64,000 nucleotides of DNA, from assembly GCF_028776105.2 (NCBI RefSeq), contig NZ_CP145606.1, positions 310,001-374,000 on the forward strand, written 5' to 3'. Source of the DNA: Neisseria leonii (GTDB taxonomy: Bacteria > Pseudomonadota > Gammaproteobacteria > Burkholderiales > Neisseriaceae). The position numbers were made by a program, and so were the translations under genes. Shown here piece by piece: positions 27,991 to 38,427 of this stretch (its first letter is position 1; each line of letters opens with the position of its first letter). Under the pieces are notes generated by a model. It saw only the letters and a list, made by a program, of their open reading frames with translations, had not been told where the DNA came from and made no database searches.

Positions 27991-29373
27991 TCAGTGTTCC
28001 AAATCGCCGGTCAGGCGCACTTTTCCGCTGTTGTCGTGCGGCATGATCAGGTTCATCAGCAGCGCGGCGGTACCGCCCATGCAGATGGGGTTTTGGAACA
28101 GCTCTTTGAGCGGCAGCAGGGCGAACACTTCGGGTTTGAAGCTCACGCCCAAGCCCAAACCGATAGAGGTGGCGGCAATCACGGCTTCGCGGCGGTTGAT
28201 GCCGTTGGTCATGATGATGCGCACGCCGGCCACGGCAATCAGGCCGAACATCAGCACCATCGTGCCGCCGATAACGGGGCTGGGAATGGTGGTAAACGCG
28301 CGGCCGATCACGGGAAACAGCCCCAGCAACACCAAAATGGCGGCAATATATTTGCCCACATGGCGCGAGGCCACGCCGGTCATCTGAATCACGCCGTTGT
28401 TTTGCGCGAACGTGGTTAAAGGCAGCGAACCCAGTGCGGTGGCAATCACCGATACCAAGCCGTCGGCAAATACGCCGCCGCGCAGGCGTTTTTGGAAACC
28501 GTCGCCCTCGTAATCCTCGCCCGACACCATCGCCGTAGCCGTCAGGTCGCCCACCGCTTCAAAAATGCTCAACAGATATACCAGACCGGCGACCAAAAAC
28601 GGAATCAATTGGAAATCGAAACCGTATTTGAACGGCACGGGCACGGTAATCAGGGGCAAATCGTTTAATACGGAAAAATCCACCATGCCCAAAAACAGCG
28701 CGACAACATAGCCCGCAATCATGCCCACGGCGATGCCGCTCATGCGCAAAAGCGGGTTTTTCAGGCTGTTGAAAAACAGCACGACGGCCAGCACAAACGC
28801 CGCCAGCGCGATATTCTGCCATGCGCCGAAAGTGTCGTTGCCCATGGCCGCATAGCCGCCGCCGAATTCGGTAATCGCCACGCTGATTAAGCTCAGGCCG
28901 ATCATCATCACGACCACGCCGCTGACGGTGGGCGTAATCACTTTTTTCAAATACGGCAAAAGCCAGGCGGAACCCGCTACCAGAAACGCGCCGACAAACG
29001 CCACGCCGAGCAGGGCGGAAAGCATGGCGTGTTCGTCCAAGCCCTGTTCCTTCATGCCCAAGCCCAGCGAAATCATCACGCCGACAAACGAAAAATTGAC
29101 CGACTGAATCGACAGCATACCCGAACCGACCGGCCCGAAGCGGTTCACTTGCAGATAAGTGCCGATGCCGGAAGCAACCATCGCCATCGACACCAGATAA
29201 GCCGTCATTTCCGGCGGCAGGTTCAGCGCGCCGCCGACAATCAGCGCGGGCGTAATCATCGGCACGAAAATGGCCAAAAGATGGGTAACGGCACTCAAAA
29301 GGGCGTTGGCAAACGGCGGTTTGTCTTCCAAACGGTAAACCAGATCGGGAGATTGGCGGTGCGGTGCAGACAT
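27991..29373 (-). CDS. NCS2-family purine (xanthine/urate-type) permease
   Basis: 460 residues with about 14 hydrophobic segments. It belongs to the NCS2 nucleobase:cation symporters. Features include the VGSGMLSIQSVNFSFV segment in TM3 and the FAEAVGDLTA-like IFEAVGDLTATAMV motif in TM8 with its conserved Glu. SLPLTTFAQNNGVIQMTGVASR is the QNxGxxxxT signature of the xanthine/uric acid branch. Substrate is therefore xanthine or urate rather than uracil, but the exact one cannot be read. The gene stands alone. Confidence 0.9.
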   Translation of the reverse strand: MSAPHRQSPDLVYRLEDKPPFANALLSAVTHLLAIFVPMITPALIVGGALNLPPEMTAYLVSMAMVASGIGTYLQVNRFGPVGSGMLSIQSVNFSFVGVMISLGLGMKEQGLDEHAMLSALLGVAFVGAFLVAGSAWLLPYLKKVITPTVSGVVVMMIGLSLISVAITEFGGGYAAMGNDTFGAWQNIALAAFVLAVVLFFNSLKNPLLRMSGIAVGMIAGYVVALFLGMVDFSVLNDLPLITVPVPFKYGFDFQLIPFLVAGLVYLLSIFEAVGDLTATAMVSGEDYEGDGFQKRLRGGVFADGLVSVIATALGSLPLTTFAQNNGVIQMTGVASRHVGKYIAAILVLLGLFPVIGRAFTTIPSPVIGGTMVLMFGLIAVAGVRIIMTNGINRREAVIAATSIGLGLGVSFKPEVFALLPLKELFQNPICMGGTAALLMNLIMPHDNSGKVRLTGDLEH

Positions 29374-29440
29374 GATGCGGGCTTTCTGTGAAAAAAGCGC
29401 GGATTGTAGCGCGTTTCCCGTTTGTTTGCATGATTGAACG

Positions 29441-29483
29441 CAAAGGCCGTCTGAAAACCCGTGTTCCGGTTTTCAGACGGCCT
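29441..29483. terminator. Inverted DUS terminator downstream of the KAS III gene
   Basis: AAAGGCCGTCTGAAAACC and its complement ending near 29482 form a stem between the leftward KAS III gene and the permease start. Confidence 0.7.
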
Positions 29484-29496
29484 TGATGACGGCGGA

Positions 29497-30627
29497 TCAG
29501 CGTTTTTGCAGAACCACCGAACCGATGGAATAGCCCGCGCCGAAGCTGGACAAAACGCCGGTGTCGCCCGCAGCCAGGCCGCCGCTGTGCAGATGCAGTG
29601 CAATCACGGAACCGGCCGAGCTGGTGTTGGCGTAGCGGTCGAGAATAATCGGCGCCTCATCGGGGCGGGCATCGCGGCCGAGAATGCGGCGGGCGATTAA
29701 TTCGTTCATGGCGGTGTTGGCCTGATGCAGCCAGAAGCGTTTCACGCTTTCGGGCGCGATGCTTTCGGCCGCCAGATGTGCGGCAATGTGTTCGCCCACG
29801 GCAGGGCAGACTTCTTTGAACACTTTGCGTCCGTTCTGGACAAACAGTTTGTCGGCGGCCAGCGGGTCGTTGCCCGCTTCGCAGCGGTTGAGAAAGCCCG
29901 CATTGTTGCGGATATTGTTGGAAAACTCGGTGTAGAGTCTGCAGCTTCGGATACGGAAGCCCAAGCCGGGTTCGGCCAGCTCCTCTCGCTCGATGATGAT
30001 GGCGGCGGCCGCGTCGCCGAAGATGAAATGGCTGTCGCGGTCGCGGAAGTTCAGGTGTGCCGAACAGATTTCGGCATTGACAATCAGCGCGCGGGCGGCA
30101 GAACCGGCGGCAACGGCATGGGCGGCGTTCTGAATGGCGAATGTGGCCGAAGAGCAGGCCACATTCATATCGTAGGCGAACCCTTTCGCACCGAGGGCGG
30201 CCTGAATTTCCACCGCCATGGCCGGATAGGCGCGCTGCATATTGGAATTGGCGACAATCACCAAGTCGATGTCGCTGCCGGACAAACCGGCGCGGGCTAA
30301 GGCATCTTCTGCCGCTTTAACCCCGATTTCGGCTTGCAGCGACAGCTCGTCATTGCTGCGCGGGGCAAAAACGGGGTGCATGACATCGGGGTTGAGAATG
30401 CCGTCTTTATCAATCACATAGCGGCTTTTGATGCCGGAGGCTTTTTCGATAAACGCGCTGCTCGATTCGGCCAGCGGCTCGCGTGTTCCGGCGGCGATTT
30501 CGGCTTGGTGTGCTTCGTTGTGGCGGGAAACATAGGTATTGAATGCGGCCACCAGTTCATCGTTGCTGATGCTGTGGGGCGGGGTGTAGAGACCGGTGGC
30601 GCTGAGCACCACATCAAATTGCGGCAT
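29497..30627 (-). CDS. Beta-ketoacyl-ACP synthase III-like protein (FabH paralogue)
   Basis: 376 residues, longer than canonical FabH (about 320). Thiolase-fold signatures: catalytic Cys158 in DMNVACSSATFAI, His in RFWLHQANTAMN, Asn in DRYANTSSAGS and the C-terminal SSFGAGYSIGSVVL glycine loop. The Cys-His-Asn triad puts it in the KAS III group, and the N-terminal insertion resembles the long FabH-like enzymes that condense acyl-CoA of medium chain length. The true housekeeping fabH is expected in the plsX-fabD cluster, not here, so this is probably a second enzyme. Confidence 0.85.
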   Translation of the reverse strand: MPQFDVVLSATGLYTPPHSISNDELVAAFNTYVSRHNEAHQAEIAAGTREPLAESSSAFIEKASGIKSRYVIDKDGILNPDVMHPVFAPRSNDELSLQAEIGVKAAEDALARAGLSGSDIDLVIVANSNMQRAYPAMAVEIQAALGAKGFAYDMNVACSSATFAIQNAAHAVAAGSAARALIVNAEICSAHLNFRDRDSHFIFGDAAAAIIIEREELAEPGLGFRIRSCRLYTEFSNNIRNNAGFLNRCEAGNDPLAADKLFVQNGRKVFKEVCPAVGEHIAAHLAAESIAPESVKRFWLHQANTAMNELIARRILGRDARPDEAPIILDRYANTSSAGSVIALHLHSGGLAAGDTGVLSSFGAGYSIGSVVLQKR

Positions 30628-30920
30628 GGCGGCTCCTTTGGAATGGGAAACGATAGGGCGGCAGAATAACGCTTTTGGATACCGTCGTCAAAAAAATGTC
30701 ATGAAACGGCAGAGCCGTCAGGTTTCAGACGGCCTGTGAGGGAAAAAGGCGGATACCCGCATCGGGCATAAGCGGTTATTGGGCGGGAAACCCGATCGGC
30801 AGCCATGCCGTGATGCCGTCTGAAACGGGGAATGTAGGTCGGATACTTGTATCCGACCATAGCCGGGTTGTTGGGGGGGCTTGAATCCGATATGCGGGTT
30901 GGCAGCAAAAAGGGACAGAA
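30628..30920. other. Intergenic region with one palindromic repeat
   Basis: About 290 bp upstream of the KAS III gene and downstream of lgt. It holds a DUS near 30724, a GTAGGTCGGATA/TATCCGACC palindrome (30834-30860) and a run of seven G (30873-30879). No gene seen. Confidence 0.6.
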
Positions 30921-31772
30921 TCAGACTGTCGGTTTGCGCCCGAAGTAGATCAATCCTACCGCCCCCAGTACCACCATCGGCAGGCTCAGCCATTGTCCCA
31001 TCGACAGGCCGAGCGTGAGCAGGCCGAGGTAGTCGTCGGGCTGGCGGAAGTATTCGGCGATAAAGCGGAAGACGCCGTAGCCCGCCAGAAACAGGGCGGA
31101 AATTTGGCCGGTAGGACGCGGTTTGCGGGCAAACAGCCATACCAGCACAAACAGCAGCAGGCCTTCCAAGGCAAATTGATACAGCTGGGACGGGTGGCGC
31201 GGCAGGCTGCCGTATTGCGCCAGCCATGCGGCGGCCTGCGGATTGGCGGCGGCCAGCGCGGCATCAGCCTGTTGCGCCTGAGGGAAACCCATCGCCCAGA
31301 ATTTGGCCGGGTCGGTCAGCCGTCCCCACAGTTCGCCGTTGATAAAGTTGCCCAGACGGCCGCAGGCCAGACCGAGCGGCACCAGCGGGGCGATAAAGTC
31401 GCTCACCTGTAAAAAGCGCAGGCCGTGTTTGCGTGCAAACAGCCACGCGGCGGCCAATACGCCCAAAAAGCCGCCGTGGAACGACATGCCGCCCTCCCAG
31501 ACTTTGACGATGTCCAGCGGGTTGGCCAGATAGTAGGCGGGCTGGTAGAACAGGACAAAGCCCAGACGGCCGCCGAGAATCACGCCCAAAATGCCCCATG
31601 TGAGAAAATCGTCGAGCATTTCCCGGGTGAAAACGCTGTTGCCGCGCGCAATCAGACGGCGGCCGAGCAGGATAAAGAGGGCGAAGCCCGCCAGATAGCT
31701 TAACGCATACCAGCGTATGGCCAAGGGGCCGAGCGAAAGGGCGACGGGGTCGAATTGCGGGTGGATCAGCAT
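30921..31772 (-). CDS. lgt: Prolipoprotein diacylglyceryl transferase
   Basis: 283 residues with seven hydrophobic segments. Lgt transfers diacylglycerol to the lipobox Cys of prolipoproteins in the inner membrane. [23 protein letters not shown] (with the essential His) and the Lgt signature [14 protein letters not shown] are present. It lies 13 nt downstream of mpl on the same strand and probably forms an operon with it. Several substrates (LptE and small lipoproteins) are encoded in this window. Confidence 0.97.
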   Translation of the reverse strand: MLIHPQFDPVALSLGPLAIRWYALSYLAGFALFILLGRRLIARGNSVFTREMLDDFLTWGILGVILGGRLGFVLFYQPAYYLANPLDIVKVWEGGMSFHGGFLGVLAAAWLFARKHGLRFLQVSDFIAPLVPLGLACGRLGNFINGELWGRLTDPAKFWAMGFPQAQQADAALAAANPQAAAWLAQYGSLPRHPSQLYQFALEGLLLFVLVWLFARKPRPTGQISALFLAGYGVFRFIAEYFRQPDDYLGLLTLGLSMGQWLSLPMVVLGAVGLIYFGRKPTV

Positions 31773-31785
31773 GGTGTTTCCTCGA

Positions 31786-33168
31786 TTAGGTTCGTTCCAG
31801 CGCGGCGAGCAGTTTGTCGTGGATACCGTTAAAACCGCCGTTGCTCATGATCAGAATATGGTCGCCGGGCTGTGCGGCGGCGGCAATCCGTGCGGTAAAG
31901 GCATCGAAATCGCGGTCTGTGCAGGTTTTCTCCCCCAGCGGGGCGAGTGCGGCCGCCGTATCCCAATCCACGCCGCCGCTGTAACAGAATACCAGATCGG
32001 CCGCGCGCAGACTGTCGGGCAGGGCGGCTTTGACCGCGCCGAGTTTCATCGTGTTGGAACGCGGCTCGAAAACGGCCAGAATGCGCGCGCTGCCGATTTT
32101 CTGGCGCAAACCGCCCAGCGTGGCGGCTATGGCGGTGGGGTGGTGGGCGAAATCGTCGTAGACCGTGATGTTTCTGACGCAGCCTTTGATTTCCATGCGC
32201 CGTTTCACGTTTTTAAACGCGCCCAAGGCTTCGCAGGCCGTCTGAACGGCGACACCGGCATGGCGGGCGGCGGCAATGACGGCCAGTGCGTTCAGGCGGT
32301 TGTGCGCACCCGTCAAATCCCAGGCAATGCGGCCGACGGTTTCGCCGTCCAGCAGCACATCGAACGAACCGTCGTGATCTACGCCGCCGACCTGCCAGCG
32401 CGCTTCGCTGCCGAAAGTTTCTACCGGTGTCCAACAGCCTTTGGCCAGTGTGTCGGCGAGGGCGGCTTCCGTGCCGTTGGCGACGATGAGGCCGTCTGAA
32501 GGCACGGTGCGCACGAGGTGGTGGAACTGGGTTTGAATGGCGGCCAAATCGGCGAAAATATCGGCATGGTCGAATTCGAGATTGTTCAGAATTGCGGTGC
32601 GCGGGCGGTAATGGACGAATTTGGAGCGTTTGTCGAAAAACGCCGTATCGTATTCGTCGGCCTCGATGACAAAAAACGGCGACTGTGAATGCGCGTCTTG
32701 GCGCGGTGTCTGCGGCAGGCGGGCGGAAACGCTGAAATTCTGCGGTACGCCGCCGATCAGAAAACCCGGTGCCAAACCGGCGTATTCCAGCACCCAGGCC
32801 AGCATCGAAGCGGTGGTGGTTTTGCCGTGCGTACCGGCCACGCCCAGCACCCAGCGGCCCTGCAACACATTTTCCGCCAGCCATTGCGGGCCGGAAACAT
32901 AGGGCAGACCCCGGTTCATCACCGCCTCAACCACTTCCATGCCGCGTTTGGCCACATTTCCGATGACGTAAACATCGGCGGGAAACTGTGCCAACTGCCC
33001 GGCATCGAAACCTTCGTATACGTCTATGCCCAAAGTCTCGAGCTGGGTACTCATCGGCGGGTACATTTTGGCATCGCAGCCGGTTACGCGGAATCCGGCT
33101 TCCCGGGCGATGGCGGCCAGGCCGCCCATAAAAGTGCCGCCGATGCCGATGATGTGGATGTGTTTCAT
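31786..33168 (-). CDS. mpl: UDP-N-acetylmuramate:tripeptide ligase (murein recycling)
   Basis: 460 residues. Mpl attaches recycled L-Ala-D-Glu-mDap to UDP-MurNAc. The Mur-ligase architecture is clear: N-terminal [20 protein letters not shown] loop [13 protein letters not shown], and [13 protein letters not shown] and [11 protein letters not shown] in the central and C-terminal domains. It precedes lgt in a two-gene unit. Confidence 0.96.
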   Translation of the reverse strand: MKHIHIIGIGGTFMGGLAAIAREAGFRVTGCDAKMYPPMSTQLETLGIDVYEGFDAGQLAQFPADVYVIGNVAKRGMEVVEAVMNRGLPYVSGPQWLAENVLQGRWVLGVAGTHGKTTTASMLAWVLEYAGLAPGFLIGGVPQNFSVSARLPQTPRQDAHSQSPFFVIEADEYDTAFFDKRSKFVHYRPRTAILNNLEFDHADIFADLAAIQTQFHHLVRTVPSDGLIVANGTEAALADTLAKGCWTPVETFGSEARWQVGGVDHDGSFDVLLDGETVGRIAWDLTGAHNRLNALAVIAAARHAGVAVQTACEALGAFKNVKRRMEIKGCVRNITVYDDFAHHPTAIAATLGGLRQKIGSARILAVFEPRSNTMKLGAVKAALPDSLRAADLVFCYSGGVDWDTAAALAPLGEKTCTDRDFDAFTARIAAAAQPGDHILIMSNGGFNGIHDKLLAALERT

Positions 33169-33296
33169 CTTGGTTAGGAGGGGTGCAAAAAGCGGTTATT
33201 ATAGACAATTCGCTGTCTGCGCGATATACGGACGGAAAAAAGGCCGTCTGAAAACGCGTGCTGCGGTTTTCACACGGCCTCTGTGTCGGGCGCGGA

Positions 33297-34535
33297 TTAC
33301 ATGCGCTCGATCATGGCTTTGCCGAAGGCGGAGCAGGAGATTTCGTCGGCACCGTCCATCAGGCGGGCAAAGTCGTAGGTTACCTGTTTGTCGCCGATGG
33401 CTTTTTCCATGGAGGAAATCACCAGATCGGCGGCTTCAACCCAGCCCAGATGGCGCAGCATCATTTCGGCCGACAGAATCAGCGAACCGGGGTTCACTTT
33501 GTCTTGGCCGGCGTATTTCGGCGCAGTGCCGTGGGTGGCTTCGAAAACGGCGTATCGGTCGGAAATGTTGGCACCCGGTGCGATGCCGATGCCGCCGACC
33601 TGTGCGGCCAGTGCGTCGGAGATGTAGTCGCCGTTGAGGTTCAGGGTGGCAATTACGCTGTATTCGGCCGGACGCAGCAGGATTTGTTGCAGGAAGGCAT
33701 CGGCGATGACGTCTTTGACGATGATTTCTTTGCCGGTTTTCGGGTTTTTGAATGCGCACCACGGGCCGCCGTCAATCGGCTCGGCACCGAATTCTTTTTG
33801 TGCCAGCTCGTAGCCCCAGTCGCGGAAGCCGCCCTCGGTAAACTTCATGATGTTGCCTTTGTGTACCAAGGTAACGCTGGGCTTGTCGTTGTCGATGGCG
33901 TATTGGATGGCGGCGCGCACCAAGCGGGTAGTGCCTTCTTTGGAAACGGGTTTGATGCCGATGCTGGACGATTCGGGGAAGCGGATTTTTTTCACGCCCA
34001 TTTCGTTTTGCAGGAAATCGATCACCTTCTTGGCATCCGCGCTCTCGCCGTGCCATTCGATGCCGGCGTAGATGTCTTCGGTGTTTTCGCGGAAGATGAC
34101 CATATCGGTTTTGCTCGGGTCTTTCAGCGGCGAGGGAACGCCGTTGAAGTAGCGCACAGGGCGTACGCACTGGTAGAGGTCGAGTTCTTGGCGCAGTGCC
34201 ACGTTGAGCGAGCGGATGCCGCCGCCGACGGGGGTGGTCATCGGGCCTTTGATGGAGACAGAGTATTCTTTGAGCGCTTCCAGCGTCTCTTCCGGCAGCC
34301 AGACGTTGTCGCCGTAGATGCGGGTGGCTTTCTCGCCGGCGTACACTTCCATCCAAACGATTTTTTTCTCGCCGCCGTAGGCTTTGGCCACGGCCGCATC
34401 GATAACGTCGATCATGACGGGCGTGATGTCCACGCCGATGCCGTCGCCTTCGATGAACGGGATAATCGGATTGTTGGGCACCGCTTGGCCGGGAATGATT
34501 TTTTGGCCTTCGGCCGGTACTTGGATATGACTCAT
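33297..34535 (-). CDS. icd: NADP-dependent isocitrate dehydrogenase
   Basis: 412 residues from ATG 34535, E. coli-type dimeric Icd. It oxidises isocitrate to 2-oxoglutarate in the TCA cycle. [19 protein letters not shown] opens the fold. [17 protein letters not shown] contains the Ser that is phosphorylated by AceK in organisms that have it. The substrate/metal region and [19 protein letters not shown] (cofactor specificity region) are present. The downstream DUS pair has one mutated half (TTCACACGGCCT), so the terminator is imperfect. Confidence 0.97.
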   Translation of the reverse strand: MSHIQVPAEGQKIIPGQAVPNNPIIPFIEGDGIGVDITPVMIDVIDAAVAKAYGGEKKIVWMEVYAGEKATRIYGDNVWLPEETLEALKEYSVSIKGPMTTPVGGGIRSLNVALRQELDLYQCVRPVRYFNGVPSPLKDPSKTDMVIFRENTEDIYAGIEWHGESADAKKVIDFLQNEMGVKKIRFPESSSIGIKPVSKEGTTRLVRAAIQYAIDNDKPSVTLVHKGNIMKFTEGGFRDWGYELAQKEFGAEPIDGGPWCAFKNPKTGKEIIVKDVIADAFLQQILLRPAEYSVIATLNLNGDYISDALAAQVGGIGIAPGANISDRYAVFEATHGTAPKYAGQDKVNPGSLILSAEMMLRHLGWVEAADLVISSMEKAIGDKQVTYDFARLMDGADEISCSAFGKAMIERM

Positions 34536-34688
34536 GAGTGTCTCCTTGACGGTTGGTCGTTTTTTTGTGGTGCAGACGGCAGATGCCGTAAAAGCGTTTC
34601 GCATTATGCGCGATTTTGAGTCAATACGCCAGAGGCGGCAGGCGGAAGGCCGTCTGAAAAACCGTCGGGCGTACAGGCTGCGGAGGGT

Positions 34689-35735
34689 TTATTCAGACGG
34701 CCTCCCGGAACGGGATCCGGCCTCGGGCAGCCAGTTGCCCAGTTCGGCGCGCACTATATCCGTGAGCGCGGCGATCCAGTCGGCACGGTCGTTCAGGCAG
34801 GGGATATAGTGAAACTGCGTGCCGCCTGCGGCATGGAACTGTTCGCGCCCGGCCAGTGCGATTTCTTCTGCCGTTTCCAGGCAGTCGGCCACAAAGGCCG
34901 GGCAGACGACATCGAGTTTTTCCACGCCTCGGGCGGGCAGCGCGGCCAGCAGGGTTTGCGTGCTCGGGCCTACCCACTTGGCGCGGCCGAACTGGCTTTG
35001 GAACGCGACCAGGTAATCGTTTTCGTGCAGACCTAGGGCGGCGGCCAAGAGCGCGGCGGTACGGCGGCATTCGTCAGGATAGGGGTCGCCTTGGCGGTAT
35101 TGCGCTTCGGGAATGCCGTGGAAACTCATCAGCAGTTTTTGGCCGCGGCCGTTGGCCTGCCAGTAATCGCTGATTAAGCGGCGCAGCGATTCGATGTAGC
35201 CCGCATGGCCGGCAAAACCGCGCATCGTGCGTACGGCCATCATATTGCGCTGTTTTTGCAGCTCGGCGAACACTTTGTCCAAGGCGGCCGCACTGCTGGA
35301 AGCGGCATATTGCGGATACAGCGGCAGTACCATCAGGCGGGTAACGCCTTGTTTTTTCAGATCGGCCAGCACATCGCAAACGGCGGGCGTGCCGTAGGTC
35401 ATGGCGTGGCGTACGGTGATTCCGGGCAGGTTGCGGGCGAGGGCGGCGGCGATTTTTTCGGTATAGACCGCCAGCGGCGAGCCGGACGGGAGCCAGATTT
35501 TGCGGTAGCCGTGCGCACTCTGTCTGGCACGGAAGGGCAGAATCAGACCGCGCAGCAGCGGCTGCCACAACAGGCGGGGCAGTTCGACCACGCGCGGGTC
35601 GGAGAGAAAGTCTTTCAGATAGGGGCGTACGGCTCGGGCAGCGGGTGCGGCGGGTGTGCCCAGATTCATCAGCAAAACGGCGGTGCGGTTTTGCGCATCG
35701 TAGGCGACGGGCGGTTCGGGGCGGAAATTCGGCAT
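34689..35735 (-). CDS. hemH: Ferrochelatase
   Basis: 348 residues from ATG 35735, which follows AGGAA. HemH inserts iron into protoporphyrin IX. AVLLMNLGTPAAP, PLYPQYAASSSAA, LLMSFHGIPEAQYRQGDPY (catalytic His) and ADCLETAEEI (catalytic Glu) are all present. The final residues SGRPSE are encoded by a DUS that overlaps the stop, a sign that the uptake element extended the reading frame. It follows ftsK and a small lipoprotein on the same strand. Confidence 0.96.
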   Translation of the reverse strand: MPNFRPEPPVAYDAQNRTAVLLMNLGTPAAPAARAVRPYLKDFLSDPRVVELPRLLWQPLLRGLILPFRARQSAHGYRKIWLPSGSPLAVYTEKIAAALARNLPGITVRHAMTYGTPAVCDVLADLKKQGVTRLMVLPLYPQYAASSSAAALDKVFAELQKQRNMMAVRTMRGFAGHAGYIESLRRLISDYWQANGRGQKLLMSFHGIPEAQYRQGDPYPDECRRTAALLAAALGLHENDYLVAFQSQFGRAKWVGPSTQTLLAALPARGVEKLDVVCPAFVADCLETAEEIALAGREQFHAAGGTQFHYIPCLNDRADWIAALTDIVRAELGNWLPEAGSRSGRPSE

Positions 35736-35751
35736 AACAGATTCCTGAAAT

Positions 35752-35964
35752 TTAACGGGCAACGTTGCCTGTGTGATCCGATTCGGCGGCTTCCGGCGGC
35801 GGAAGAAAACTGCTGCTGTCGCGATACGGCGTGGCTTCGATTTCCGCTTCGGCTTCCGAAGCGGAAGGCGTACCGTTTGCGGCAGTCGGGACGGACGGCG
35901 AGCAGGCGGACAATGCGGCAGATAACAACACTATCAGACGGCCTGTTGTCTGCTGCTTGGTCAA
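35752..35964 (-). CDS. Small lipoprotein between ftsK and hemH
   Basis: 70 residues. The signal peptide and lipobox ([13 protein letters not shown], Cys21) are clear. The mature part is acidic and proline/serine-rich ([14 protein letters not shown], then [10 protein letters not shown]). Its ATG overlaps the ftsK stop by 4 nt and hemH starts 16 nt after its stop, so it is very likely translated. No family recognised. A role as a small envelope accessory factor is only a guess. Confidence 0.75.
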   Translation of the reverse strand: MTKQQTTGRLIVLLSAALSACSPSVPTAANGTPSASEAEAEIEATPYRDSSSFLPPPEAAESDHTGNVAR

Positions 35965-38324
35965 ACCGAATCCTTTTGCGCCAGAATTTTGCGGCCGCCG
36001 CCCACATCGGCAGCGGAAACCACACCGGCCTGTTCCAAGGCTTCCATCAGGTTGGCGGCGCGGTTGTAGCCGATGCGCAGATGGCGTTGCAGCGAGGAAA
36101 TCGACGTTTTCCGGCTTTCTGTGACGAATGCGGCGGCCTGATCGAACAATTCGTCGGAATGGGCATTCGGATTGACGGCATTGACGGTTTCGGCCGCTGC
36201 TTCGCCGGTGAGCAGTCCGTCGATATAGTGCGCCGGTGCCTGCCGTTTGAGGTGTGCTACTACTTCCTGCACTTCATGGTCGGCGACAAAGGCACCTTGC
36301 AGCCGGATCGGTTCGGCGTTGCCCGGTTGCAGAAACAGCAGATCACCGTATTTGAGCAGGTCTTCCGCACCCATCTGGTCCAAAATGGTGCGGCTGTCGA
36401 TTTTGCTTTGCACGGTAAAGGCCATGCGGGTGGGGATATTCGCTTTAATCAGGCCGGTAATCACATCCACGCTGGGGCGTTGGGTGGCGATAATCAGGTG
36501 GATGCCGGCGGCACGCGCTTTTTGCGCCAGCCGGGCGATTTGTGTTTCCACCGATTTGCGGTCGGTCATCATCAAATCGGCCAATTCGTCGATGACCACG
36601 ACAATCTTCGGCAGGGTGTCCAGCGGTTCGGGGTCGTCTGGGTTGAGGCTGAACGGGTTCATCAGCGGTTTGCCTTCCGCTTTGGCCTGCCGCACTTTTT
36701 CGTTGTAGCCGTCCAGATTGCGTACTCCGGTATGAGACAGCAGGCGGTAGCGTTTTTCCATTTCGGCCACACACCAGTTGAGTGCCTGACCGGCCTGAGA
36801 CATATCGGTTACCACGGGGCAGAGCAGATGCGGAATGCCGTCGTAAATGCTCAATTCGAGCATTTTCGGGTCAATCATAATCAGGCGGACTTCCTCGGGC
36901 GTGGTTTTGAAGAGTATCGACATAATCATGCCGTTGACGCCCACCGATTTTCCCGATCCGGTCATACCGGCTACCAGAAGGTGCGGCATTTTGGCCAAAT
37001 CGCCGACAACGGGCAGGCCGGAAATGTCTTTACCCAAGGCCACAGTCAGCTTGGCGTCTGCTCCGGTAAAGACGGGGGAGGCGAGGATTTCGCGCAGGGT
37101 CACTTCCTGACGGCGTTCGTTGGGCAGCTCGATGCCCATGGTCGATTTTCCGGTGATGGTTTCGATGACGCGCACCGACTGCACGCTCATCGCGCGTGCC
37201 AAATCTTTGGCCAGGGCGACAATCTGGGCACCTTTCACGCCTTGGGCCGGTTCGATTTCGAAGCGGGTAATCACGGGGCCGGAAGTGGCGCAGACAACTT
37301 GTGCTTCGATATTGAATTCGGCCAGCTTGGCTTCGATTTTTTCCGCCGTCTGTTGGAGTTTTTCCGGGTCGGGCGGCGGCACTTCGCCTTTGGGCAGGGC
37401 GAGCAGACCCAGCGCGGGCAGGACGTATTCGCCTTGGGCGGGCGGCGGTGCGGCCTGACCCTGTTCGTCGAACAAGGCCGTCTGAACGGGGGCAGGCGGG
37501 GCAACATTGAGCGCGACGGTTTTACGGTTGGTGCGCGTGCCTTCAATGCTCTGCACCGGCTCGGCGGCAATGTTTTTCGCTTCGCGCACCATGCGGCGGG
37601 TGGTTTTATTGTCGGCGGCCTCGGCCGTTCGGCGGCGGGCGGAGCGGTTCAGACGGCCGACGGCGCGGCCGGTGCCGCGGCCGAGTTTTCCGGCCAAATC
37701 CAGCAGGGAAACCTGCGCAATCAGCGAGAGCGAAAGCAGAACGGCGGCCGACAGTATCAGCAGGCTGCCGCTGCCGCCCAGCAGGCGGATCAGTTCGCTG
37801 CCCGGCAGGCTGCCCATCAGCCCGCCCGCACCTGCCGGCAATTTGTCTGCCAAACGCCCGCCGAAGAGGGCAAATTCCAGAATCGGGCTGAAAGCGAGCA
37901 GCAACAGCAGGCCGCAGGCCGCCATGGGGCCGCTGTACGGTTTTTCCCCGTCGCTTTGCAGCAGGCGGAAACTTTTGATGAGGAAAACGGCGGCGGCCGC
38001 CACCATCCACCATGCCGAAAAGCCCCAAAGGTAATACAGCACATCGGAAAAATACGCACCGAACAGGCCGCCCAGATTCATGACTTCGGCTGTGGCGGGT
38101 ACGCTGCGCGACCAGGCCGGATCGTTCATGCGGAAACTGAACAGGGAAGCGGCGGCGTAGAGTGTGAGCATCAGGCCGGACAGCCAGAAGGTGTCGTGAA
38201 TCAGGTTGGCCAGATGCTCGGAACGTTTGCGGGCGGCCGGGTCGGGCAGGTTGCGCGCGGGCTTGGCGGCAGGTTTGGCCGCTCGGGCGGCTTTGGATTT
38301 GCGGTTGTCGGGTTTGCTGGCCAT
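35961..38324 (-). CDS. ftsK: FtsK DNA translocase
   Basis: 787 residues from ATG 38324. Four or five membrane segments in the N-terminal 200 residues anchor it at the septum. A short Pro/Gln-rich linker follows, then the RecA-like motor with Walker [15 protein letters not shown], Walker B region [14 protein letters not shown] and [13 protein letters not shown]. The C-terminal gamma winged helix ([21 protein letters not shown]) reads KOPS-like sequences and activates XerCD at dif. Shorter than E. coli FtsK because the linker is short. It starts a group with a small lipoprotein and hemH. Confidence 0.97.
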   Translation of the reverse strand: MASKPDNRKSKAARAAKPAAKPARNLPDPAARKRSEHLANLIHDTFWLSGLMLTLYAAASLFSFRMNDPAWSRSVPATAEVMNLGGLFGAYFSDVLYYLWGFSAWWMVAAAAVFLIKSFRLLQSDGEKPYSGPMAACGLLLLLAFSPILEFALFGGRLADKLPAGAGGLMGSLPGSELIRLLGGSGSLLILSAAVLLSLSLIAQVSLLDLAGKLGRGTGRAVGRLNRSARRRTAEAADNKTTRRMVREAKNIAAEPVQSIEGTRTNRKTVALNVAPPAPVQTALFDEQGQAAPPPAQGEYVLPALGLLALPKGEVPPPDPEKLQQTAEKIEAKLAEFNIEAQVVCATSGPVITRFEIEPAQGVKGAQIVALAKDLARAMSVQSVRVIETITGKSTMGIELPNERRQEVTLREILASPVFTGADAKLTVALGKDISGLPVVGDLAKMPHLLVAGMTGSGKSVGVNGMIMSILFKTTPEEVRLIMIDPKMLELSIYDGIPHLLCPVVTDMSQAGQALNWCVAEMEKRYRLLSHTGVRNLDGYNEKVRQAKAEGKPLMNPFSLNPDDPEPLDTLPKIVVVIDELADLMMTDRKSVETQIARLAQKARAAGIHLIIATQRPSVDVITGLIKANIPTRMAFTVQSKIDSRTILDQMGAEDLLKYGDLLFLQPGNAEPIRLQGAFVADHEVQEVVAHLKRQAPAHYIDGLLTGEAAAETVNAVNPNAHSDELFDQAAAFVTESRKTSISSLQRHLRIGYNRAANLMEALEQAGVVSAADVGGGRKILAQKDSV

Positions 38325-38339
38325 AAAAACAATCGGAAC

Positions 38340-38382
38340 AGGCCGTCTGAAACGGCGGATAAGTGTGTTTTCAGACGGCATT
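38340..38382. terminator. Inverted DUS pair between pglD and ftsK
   Basis: AGGCCGTCTGAAAC from about 38340 and the reverse-oriented TTTTCAGACGGCA ending near 38382 form a stem just after the leftward pglD gene. Confidence 0.6.
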
Positions 38383-38427
38383 GAATCGGAAAAAGGCGCG
38401 CGGGATACGGAGCGGCCGAATGGTCGA

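Noticed and set aside
30873..30879. G7 tract as a phase-variation switch
   Set aside because: It lies in an intergenic gap about 245 bp upstream of the KAS III gene and just after a palindrome, not at a promoter spacer or inside a frame.
35205..38384. 1059-codon open frame on the plus strand opposite hemH and ftsK
   Set aside because: Fully antisense to FtsK motor motifs. Composition (Gly/Phe/Gln/Arg-rich, no domain) is that of a shadow frame.
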